Positions 1-5,893 of a stretch of DNA of 27,030 nucleotides are shown one piece after another (positions within the stretch are counted from its first letter, which is position 1; each line of letters begins with the position of its first letter). The stretch is from a virus, in the IMG/VR virus record IMGVR_UViG_3300025141_000609, positions 1 to 27,030 of that record. The stretch is one strand, 5' to 3'. Below the pieces are notes generated by a model. It did no database searches and was not told the origin of the DNA. It saw nothing but the letters and a program-made list of their open reading frames with translations. Both the position numbers and the translations under genes were made by a program.

Positions 1-563
1 ATTTTCAGATCTGGTCTGTCTTGTGCTAATCTATTTAACCCAGGAAACTGCTCTAAGGCAGGTCTGAAATAAAATATATCCCCATCTTTATTATGTTCAT
101 CTACAAGCAGTGGCTGTGTTGCTGATCTTAAAAGTGTTTTTACATGATCGACTACTGGTCCCCAATCTTGATTAGGATTTTGTTGAAATTCTAATCCATA
201 ACTTAAATTATTTAAACTCTCTAGAGCACCCTGTGGTGTATCTGGGTCGAATACATTGGTATTTCGATAGCTGTACGCACTTCTGTCCATGCCTATATCT
301 ACCATATTTTCATTTCCAGTGCCGTAATCCCTTTGTATTCTTGCTTTATTTGCGGCATCAACAGAATTAAACAAAAGTTGTGCCTCTAGCCCTGTTCTAC
401 CTCTAAAAGTAACAGGAGGTTTTGCAGTTGCCTTGGCGATTCTAATCTGAGATTCTTCCGCTGCAAGAAGTTGTTTTTTCTGGGCTTCTGCCGCCCGTTT
501 TTCATCGTACATTCTATTAGCTTGAGAAAATGCTCCCGTTAAAAAAGCTTGTAATTTAGGCAT
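1..563 (-). CDS. Virion-type protein, N-terminal part (cut by left window edge)
   Basis: The ATG at 563-561 overlaps the stop of the upstream gene as TAATG. The frame then stays open for 187 codons to the left edge, so the C-terminus is missing. The protein begins MPKLQAFLTGAF and continues with an Ala/Lys/Gln/Glu-rich helical stretch (about residues 14-45). It then becomes a mixed region with Asn, Asp and aromatic residues, including DYGTGNENMVDIGMDRSAY at about 88-106. I do not recognise a catalytic motif. Its place after three virion-type genes suggests a large internal or tail-associated protein, as is usual at the end of podovirus structural operons. That role is inferred from context only. 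Frame openness over 560 bases and the coupled start make the gene itself secure. Confidence 0.8.
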   Translation of the reverse strand, partial: MPKLQAFLTGAFSQANRMYDEKRAAEAQKKQLLAAEESQIRIAKATAKPPVTFRGRTGLEAQLLFNSVDAANKARIQRDYGTGNENMVDIGMDRSAYSYRNTNVFDPDTPQGALESLNNLSYGLEFQQNPNQDWGPVVDHVKTLLRSATQPLLVDEHNKDGDIFYFRPALEQFPGLNRLAQDRPDLK

Positions 564-1255
564 TATACTAACTCCTCTTCATTTTGAGGTAGTGTATCTT
601 CTAGATTTTCAAGGGGCATTTCTTCCATCGGTTCTTCGGGCGGTCTATCCATAAAACTAGTAACGGGCATGTCATAATCCATAGGTATCTCTTCTCTAGG
701 TTGGGCGGGTTCTAAGATAGCCATAAAACTTTCCTCTTCTACGGGTAATGTTTCTACCTCCTCTAAAGTTTTTAATTCTTGTAAAGCCTCATTTTTCTTG
801 CGTTCATATTTTCTAGGATTCAAGGCTTTCATAATTTCTAGAGTTTTTTCAGGTTTAACCCTATTATCTTCATATCTGTTTAATATACGAATCTCGTCTA
901 CGCCAGCGTTATTAGCTATAGCTAGAACTTCTAGAAGTAAAATAGGATTGAGCAATTCTGCAACATCTGGCGACCATTTTCCCTCTACAAATCCGTTGAA
1001 TGTAACAGTTCTAACTATAGATTCTACAGATATACCCGCATCTATCATAGATATAAGATTATATATATTATCGGGCTGATTTATAGCTGCCATTATTTTA
1101 GACAATGCTTGTTCTACAGATACTTCCTGCGGGGGTTTTTCCCACGGATATTTCCCAGGTGAATCTGTTAAAGATTGCCCAGGTACAGAACGTGCAAAAG
1201 GACTTGGTAATCCTTGCTGTTGTCTGTTCTGTGCTTCTAATGTAGTAGGTTTCAT
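563..1255 (-). CDS. Putative virion structural protein (230 aa)
   Basis: The N-terminus is Pro/Gln-rich, with PGQSLTDSPGKYPWEKPP at about residues 25-42. It is followed by a helical core (about 45-125) containing GFVEGKWSPDVAELLNP. The last 75 residues are very acidic and Met/Pro/Glu-rich (repeated EEPMEEMPLENLE-like runs). I recall this architecture, a PWE.PP segment, a helical core and an acidic tail, from marine phage structural operons where no function is assigned. The start follows AAGGGCGAG about ten bases upstream, and the stop TAA is shared with the next ATG. It is probably an internal-virion or tail-associated protein; the acidic tail might be a DNA mimic or a docking arm, which is speculation. 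Confidence 0.75.
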   Translation of the reverse strand: MKPTTLEAQNRQQQGLPSPFARSVPGQSLTDSPGKYPWEKPPQEVSVEQALSKIMAAINQPDNIYNLISMIDAGISVESIVRTVTFNGFVEGKWSPDVAELLNPILLLEVLAIANNAGVDEIRILNRYEDNRVKPEKTLEIMKALNPRKYERKKNEALQELKTLEEVETLPVEEESFMAILEPAQPREEIPMDYDMPVTSFMDRPPEEPMEEMPLENLEDTLPQNEEELV

Positions 1256-1278
1256 TTTAAATTACTCGCCCTTCTTAT

Positions 1279-1620
1279 TTAAACAAAATTAGTTTCGCCT
1301 TGGTATACGTTTTTAAATTCAGGATCTTTAATAAGTAGTCTAGCTAATTCTTCTGGTCCTCCTACTTTGGCAAGAGCCTCATCGCGTCTATCGAGCATAT
1401 TCTTTACTGCCTGTGCATACCCCGGGCTATCAGGAGCACCTGCAACATGATGCTTAGGTCCGGGAATAGGATCTGGAGACATCTCTTCTACAGATGCTAA
1501 TCTCTTATAGGGATCTGGCGGTATAAATGGTTGTCCTCCCCCTCCTCCTCCTTTTTCCCCTTTATCCATCATACCAGATACAACTTGCCCTGCTACTGCT
1601 GCTGCTACTGCTTGCCACAT
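1279..1620 (-). CDS. Small virion protein with Ala/Gly-rich hydrophobic N-terminus (113 aa)
   Basis: The first 17 residues (MWQAVAAAVAGQVVSGM) form an Ala/Gly/Val hydrophobic helix with small residues spaced like a glycine zipper. A flexible Lys/Gly run (KGEKGGGGGG, about 20-29) and a Pro-rich linker follow, and then a helical C-terminal half (about 66-105). Small proteins beginning with such a helix are common among podovirus internal-virion genes, where the helix may insert into membrane during DNA ejection. That function is inferred from position and composition. The start has a clear AAGGAG ribosome site seven bases upstream (AAGGAGTTAAATTATG). It sits 14 bases after the 704-residue gene and 23 bases before the next gene. 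Confidence 0.75.
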   Translation of the reverse strand: MWQAVAAAVAGQVVSGMMDKGEKGGGGGGQPFIPPDPYKRLASVEEMSPDPIPGPKHHVAGAPDSPGYAQAVKNMLDRRDEALAKVGGPEELARLLIKDPEFKNVYQGETNFV

Positions 1621-1634
1621 AATTTAACTCCTTC

Positions 1635-3749
1635 TTAATCGTTAATTAACGATACAGCAATCTGAGTTGCAAATGCTCCTAACTGTCCGAACATAGCATC
1701 TTCCGCTGCTTGATTGTACTGTTCAACTTGAAAATTTTGCTGTTGTGCTAAGATAGCAGCTTGATGTGCTCTAGCCGCATTACTCTCGGTAATTTGAATT
1801 AAAAAATGAGCATCATCTCGATAAGCTTGCCACAGATTAGCTTGTGCCATTTCGGTCATACCAAGTACAGCCTGGGCATTTATTTGATTAGCTTGATTCT
1901 GTGCGGCTGTATTTGCAGTATTTATATTTCTCCGCCATGTTGAATTAGACTGTGCTATTTGAGCAGATAGATTAGCATTAAATTTATCTCTATCGTTTTG
2001 TATCTGATTATTAAATTTATCCATCGCATTTACCTGATCAACATTAAACTGTTCATTAGCAACAGCTAATTCTGTATTTCTTGTATCTACCTGCACTCCC
2101 AACTGTGCAAAAAATTGATCTACCTGGGCTTGGCCGGTTGCATTGAATTGATTAATAGCATTTTCAGCCGCCTGATCTGTGAACATTTCTTGCATATTAG
2201 CGTTAAAATTAATAACTTCGGTAGCTTGTTCATTAGATAGGTTAGCCATATCTATCTGCAAGAAGTTTAAAGAATTTTGTATAGCTGCTTTTGTTTTAGC
2301 ATCTGCATTACGCATGTCCATCGCAGCATAGGTAGCGGCATTTTGTAAAGCGGTCTGTTGTTTATTATTTAAATTTTGCAGTTGAATAGTGGCATATTTC
2401 TGTGCATCTGCAGCAGCGATTGGAATAGCACTTTCCTGTACAGCCTGTACAAATGCTGCTCCTGCCATCGTACTCGCACCTAAACCTCTCTGTTGCATTA
2501 TCTGTGAAGCAGCCCGTACAGGACCGGAAGCCCAGGGAGGTAGTGGGCCTCCTTCTGTAATAGAAGTGTACAACTGTTCTAGCTGCCCTTGAACCGTAGC
2601 TTTCGGGTCTAGTTCTTCAGTTTGTGCCTCTGCTATAGAATTAGCACTTACAACTCCTAATACATCAGCATAATCTATACTTACTTCATCGGATATTTCA
2701 CCATCTTCTAAAATAGCTGCCTTTGCATCTTCTACTTCATTTCTTTTTGCCGCTACTACCGTATCAAATTCTTGTTTTTCAGCATGTGATATTTTACTAG
2801 GATCTTTAGCGTGAGAAGCTGAAATTGATTGTAAATCTGATAGAGATTGATCTTCTACAAGCTCCCCCGGTTGAAGTTCCATTTTTTCTGGGATATAAGT
2901 ACCGCCAACGGGTAGTTGTGTTACAGGATTGCCCTGTTCGTCTAAAACAGGATTGCCTTCTTCATCCAATACCCCCTGGCCCATTGCTAGACCTGTCATT
3001 ACATCTATAATAGGCCGATTACGTTCTTCAATAGTCAATTGTTTTTCGGGTACTTCTTCAATTCCATGAGGAAATTTATCCGCTAAATGAGCTTTAAATT
3101 CATCGAATGCCTGTTGTGTAGGAAATATACCATATGATGTTTTCACAGGTTCTGAAGAATCAGTAACTTCAGGAAGCTTGAATAATTCTCTTAGTTCATT
3201 TGGAGTATAAGTATTATCTCCATATGTGTACATGTTAGTTTTAGAATCGTACTTGGGAAGTTGTCCCTGTTCAAACTCAAAAGTAGCCAGACCTTGTGTA
3301 ATATCGTCCTGTTCTTTTCCTAGAGCACCTTCAGAAAATTTAAATTGCCCGTGTGCTTCTGTTAGAAAATCAGTACTAAATTTTTGCTCTGCAATGTCAG
3401 GAGGTGTTGCAGGTTCTTGCCCGATAGTACCTACTTCCGGCCCGGATGCAGCCTGAAATCCCTCGCCCAATTCAGGAAGTGGATCTTGTTCGATCTTAAA
3501 CTCTGCTTCAGGGGGAGTTGTTATTTGAGGTTGTTGCGGTTCTTCCTGCTGTTGTTGCTGTTCCTGCTGTTGTTGCTGTTGCTGCTGTTGTTGCTGTTGT
3601 TGCTGAAATCTATTAAAAGCAGCTTGTGCGTCAGCCTCGTTCAGATACGTTTGATTATTAAATATAAAACGATCTCCAGCCTGAGTTTGATGTTTTTGAA
3701 CACCGCCCCCCGATTGATAATTCCGATCAGGTCTAAAATTTATAGCCAT
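1635..3749 (-). CDS. Large Gln-rich internal-virion/ejection-type protein (704 aa)
   Basis: Residues 1-30 carry NYQSGGGVQKH (10-20). A 14-residue poly-Gln tract (49-62) and a second QQQQQEE run follow. Residues 75-390 are acidic and disordered-looking, with EEGNPVLDEQGNPV repeats near 265-280. From about 400 the protein is long, helical and rich in Ala/Gln/Asn, with IMQQRGLGASTMAGAAF near 420 and many FN-spaced heptad-like segments (QFNVDQVNAMDKFNNQIQ). I recognise the RGLG.S.MA.AA..QA..E.A.PIA..DA segment from marine phage virion proteins. The long Ala/Gln helices resemble podovirus ejection proteins. The enzymatic role, if any, is not visible. It is the first gene after the 242-base gap, and its ribosome site (AGGGAA) is modest. 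Confidence 0.75.
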   Translation of the reverse strand: MAINFRPDRNYQSGGGVQKHQTQAGDRFIFNNQTYLNEADAQAAFNRFQQQQQQQQQQQQQQEQQQQQEEPQQPQITTPPEAEFKIEQDPLPELGEGFQAASGPEVGTIGQEPATPPDIAEQKFSTDFLTEAHGQFKFSEGALGKEQDDITQGLATFEFEQGQLPKYDSKTNMYTYGDNTYTPNELRELFKLPEVTDSSEPVKTSYGIFPTQQAFDEFKAHLADKFPHGIEEVPEKQLTIEERNRPIIDVMTGLAMGQGVLDEEGNPVLDEQGNPVTQLPVGGTYIPEKMELQPGELVEDQSLSDLQSISASHAKDPSKISHAEKQEFDTVVAAKRNEVEDAKAAILEDGEISDEVSIDYADVLGVVSANSIAEAQTEELDPKATVQGQLEQLYTSITEGGPLPPWASGPVRAASQIMQQRGLGASTMAGAAFVQAVQESAIPIAAADAQKYATIQLQNLNNKQQTALQNAATYAAMDMRNADAKTKAAIQNSLNFLQIDMANLSNEQATEVINFNANMQEMFTDQAAENAINQFNATGQAQVDQFFAQLGVQVDTRNTELAVANEQFNVDQVNAMDKFNNQIQNDRDKFNANLSAQIAQSNSTWRRNINTANTAAQNQANQINAQAVLGMTEMAQANLWQAYRDDAHFLIQITESNAARAHQAAILAQQQNFQVEQYNQAAEDAMFGQLGAFATQIAVSLIND
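3540..3605 (-). repeat. Poly-Gln trinucleotide repeat (CAG/CAA)
   Basis: This is a run of CAG and CAA codons encoding 14 Gln, Glu, 5 Gln, then Glu-Glu in the 704-residue protein (residues 49-70). Within it an 18-base unit, CAGCAACAACAGCAGGAA, occurs twice in direct tandem. That suggests growth by slippage or unequal exchange. Confidence 0.9.
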
Positions 3750-3780
3750 CAGTTATATTCCCTATTTATATTTTTATTTT

Positions 3781-3886
3781 TTATAATGGTTTATATCCAT
3801 TATCAGCCATCCAAGTTCTGATATCTTCATTACTGTAAACACCATCTGATTACCCCTGGATAAAAAATAAGTTTTTCTAAAGGCAT
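3781..3886 (-). pseudogene. Broken or frameshifted small gene (about 34 codons)
   Basis: ATG at 3886-3884 has a good ribosome site (GAAGAGGTGTAAATG) and encodes MPLEKLIFYPGV, then runs out of frame to a stop at 3830. A different frame, with no start of its own, continues from 3846 as DGVYSNEDIRTWMADNGYKPL and stops at 3781. Joining them needs removal of one base near GTAATCAGAT (about 3846-3853). Dropping one A, for example, gives a continuous 34-residue protein. The second half has protein-like composition, and the two halves sit directly end to end. It may be a decayed gene, a sequencing or assembly indel, or a +1 frameshift site. A stand-alone reading of 18 codons (3830-3886) is also possible. 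Confidence 0.4.
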
Positions 3887-3991
3887 TTACACCTCTTCCC
3901 AAGTTTAAATATTAATTTTTGCAACATTTACCAACCAATGCTTAATGACCGTTAAGGCGATTTCTCAAAGAATCCATAACACAGATATATT

Positions 3992-4624
3992 CTACTTAAA
4001 AGGAGGCCCTACAAACCATACTACCAATGAATGTCTAATTCCCTTTGTTACAGGTGTAACTCTATGTTCCATATCAGAAGGGAACACAACAATTGATCCT
4101 ATTTTATTAAATTCTGGTACACTAATTTCACATTTTTCTTTATTATAAGTAGCAAACTGAAACTCTCCTCCCTCATAATTATCATTCAAAAGAACAGTCA
4201 TTGATAATTTTCTAACATTACCGTGCATAAATTTTTTGTCTGGCATGTCATATGCAGATAAATGATCCCCCCTACCGTCTTTATGAAAGCAATAGAACCC
4301 GCCCTTTTTATAGCGGGTTATTTGCATACCCTCTGCACCTGTAATATCATATTTCCAACCAGCCCGTTTATTTGCCCCCTCCATCCACGGCCAAACCGTA
4401 TCATATATCCATTGATCAGTTGTCCACGCAACGTCACTTCTTCTTAAATTTGCATCTATGCGTTGAATTTGTTTTCTTCCAGTTATTCGTTCTTCTTCTG
4501 TAATACCCTTTTTAGTATCTACTGCTGATTGTACCCAATCACCCCTCGCCACATTTTTTATTTTATTACAGGTTTTTTTGTCTAGACCTTCTGTGAAATA
4601 AAACCATTCATTTGTATTAAACAT
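3992..4624 (-). CDS. 2-oxoglutarate/Fe(II)-dependent oxygenase, prolyl-4-hydroxylase-like (210 aa)
   Basis: The Fe(II)-binding facial triad is visible: H114 and D116 in FHKDGRGD, and H187 in PSDMEHRVTPV. R197 (KGIRHSLVVWF) is placed to bind the 2-oxoglutarate C5 carboxylate. The core ends GSIVVFPSDMEHRV, typical of the double-stranded beta-helix fold, and 210 residues fits a stand-alone P4H-like domain. Such enzymes couple oxygen and 2-oxoglutarate to hydroxylation of a protein side chain or another substrate, in the cytoplasm. Marine phages often carry one near the tail-fibre genes. The substrate cannot be read from sequence; a fibre, adhesin or host protein is possible. Its start overlaps the preceding gene by 8 bases, so it is translated with the fibre locus. 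No transcription terminator is obvious after it, only a weak CTTAA/TTAAG stem near 3940-3956. Confidence 0.88.
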   Translation of the reverse strand: MFNTNEWFYFTEGLDKKTCNKIKNVARGDWVQSAVDTKKGITEEERITGRKQIQRIDANLRRSDVAWTTDQWIYDTVWPWMEGANKRAGWKYDITGAEGMQITRYKKGGFYCFHKDGRGDHLSAYDMPDKKFMHGNVRKLSMTVLLNDNYEGGEFQFATYNKEKCEISVPEFNKIGSIVVFPSDMEHRVTPVTKGIRHSLVVWFVGPPFK

Positions 4625-4952
4625 CCATCGCCAACCATTTTAGGTTAGCCTCGTCCCACAAATAATCTGGACTATCCGTGGGCCTTGGTGTTGGTGGTTG
4701 CCAAATGTATGCATCGTCGAGCGACCAAGATGGGTAAGGCTGCGGAGCGTAGAATGCGTCGGCATCGGCGTCATAAGTATAACCTATTCCAGCATAGTTG
4801 TACCGAATGTTATTATTATATGAAGTCTGTTTCCAGATACCTCCCCCAGTGAAGTTTCGGCACCAGTTTTCACCGTCAGCTTCATGCTCGTCAGCAACGA
4901 CTATCACTCGGAGTACGATATTATTTTCGTCAAGTTCTGCAAAATGTGCCAC
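4617..4952 (-). CDS. Fibre-locus protein, marine phage family (111 aa)
   Basis: The start is GTG, not ATG, with AGAGGT just upstream (AGAGGTTAAAGTG); this site overlaps the stop of the Gly-rich adhesin gene. The sequence opens MAHFAELDENNIVLRVIVV. It then has a Cys/Gly segment (NWCRNFTGGGIWKQTSYN, about 29-46), an aromatic NYAGIGYTYDADADAF stretch (about 52-67) and a Pro/Trp-rich end. I recognise this as a family repeatedly found next to tail-fibre genes in marine myo- and podophages. Its function is not established to my knowledge. A fibre-tip accessory protein or a fibre assembly chaperone is a reasonable inference from position. GC content is higher here (about 50-57% in sampled lines) than in the oxygenase gene next door. 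Confidence 0.75.
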   Translation of the reverse strand: MAHFAELDENNIVLRVIVVADEHEADGENWCRNFTGGGIWKQTSYNNNIRYNYAGIGYTYDADADAFYAPQPYPSWSLDDAYIWQPPTPRPTDSPDYLWDEANLKWLAMDV

Positions 4953-4960
4953 TTTAACCT

Positions 4961-5893
4961 CTACTGAAATTGATATCTGATGATAACAACACCAGAACCA
5001 CCAGTGCCGCCAGTTGACGGAGGCGAAGAACTGCCGCCGCCGCCTCCGCCGCCACCGCCTGTATTAGCCGTGCCTGCAGTCCCGTTTCCGCTGTTGCTGC
5101 CGCTGCCGCCACCACCAGAGCCACCATTTGAAAAAGCTGGGTAGCTGGGGTTACCGCCGCCACCGCCGCCACCGCCACGAGTCACGCTCGAACCCGTAAT
5201 CGATGAAGCTGATCCTGAGCCGCCAGCGCCAGAACTACTTCCGCCGTTAGTGCCAGCAGAACCTGCTCCACCACCGCCGCCTCCTCGATATGGGGCTGAG
5301 TATCCAGCAGTACCGCCGCCAGCATTGCCCTGTCCCGCTGGCGATGCAGAACCACCAGTACCCCCCGTATAGGGGCCAGAACCGCCACCAGAGCCACCAG
5401 ATCCGCCAGTAGTTGACGACGCAGCATGTGAGGCTCCGCCGCCCCCGCCTGTCGATGTAATACTATTGAATACACTGTTCGACCCCTGCGATCCTACAGA
5501 CCCTGAAGTTGTTGCCCCGGAGCCACCGCCTCCAACAGTAACAGTCAATCCAGTCGCCGTGACCGACATACCACTTGCCGTCCGATAGCCGCCAGCGCCA
5601 CCAGCACCTGCTTGAGTAAACCCACCGCCTCCACCACCGCCAGCAATAATGAGATATTCAACGACCATGTTTGAGGGTTCGGCTGCGGTGGGTGTAAAGG
5701 TTCCAGAGGAATTAAATGTGTGGACTTTATAATCACCATCAGTGGTGATAGTCCCACCTGTTGCGGTCATATAAGTTGGAAGACCAGCGAACTCCAACGT
5801 ATTTATTTTCTCTATCTGAGCATCAGTTAAGGTATTAACCTTTTCGATGTTAGTTGGTTCGATGGTGTTGAGCTTTTCAATTTGATTGGCCAT
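4961..5893 (-). CDS. Glycine-rich tail-tip adhesin (310 aa)
   Basis: Residues 5-37 are three 11-residue repeats (IEKLNTIEPTN, IEKVNTLTDAQ, IEKINTLEFAG), probably a trimeric stalk or attachment coil. Residues 38-85 form a beta domain with TITTDGDYKVHTFNSSGTF and VVEYLIIAGGGGGGG. From about 84 to 300 the protein is mainly Gly and Ser, with many runs of five to nine glycines. It closes with GSGVVIIRYQFQ. The beta segments enclosing a Gly-rich centre resemble phage adhesins such as T-even gp38, in which polyglycine helices pack into a sandwich and exposed loops bind the receptor. That fold is inferred here. The gene is coupled to the fibre by TAATG. It is unusually GC-rich (41 of 60 bases at 5041-5100). 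Confidence 0.85.
   Translation of the reverse strand: MANQIEKLNTIEPTNIEKVNTLTDAQIEKINTLEFAGLPTYMTATGGTITTDGDYKVHTFNSSGTFTPTAAEPSNMVVEYLIIAGGGGGGGFTQAGAGGAGGYRTASGMSVTATGLTVTVGGGGSGATTSGSVGSQGSNSVFNSITSTGGGGGASHAASSTTGGSGGSGGGSGPYTGGTGGSASPAGQGNAGGGTAGYSAPYRGGGGGGAGSAGTNGGSSSGAGGSGSASSITGSSVTRGGGGGGGGNPSYPAFSNGGSGGGGSGSNSGNGTAGTANTGGGGGGGGGSSSPPSTGGTGGSGVVIIRYQFQ

Noticed and set aside
3384-3821. Plus-strand open frame of 145 codons with a poly-Leu run
   Set aside because: It is the complement of the poly-Gln tract and neighbouring codons of the 704-residue gene. It has no ribosome site and a low-complexity product, and every other gene is on the minus strand.
4954-5757. Several extra minus-strand frames in the Gly-rich adhesin region
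   Set aside because: They are Ala/Val/Leu-rich shifts of GGN codons, open only because of the low-complexity GC-rich DNA. The 310-residue frame has the coupled start, coherent N- and C-terminal motifs and full length.
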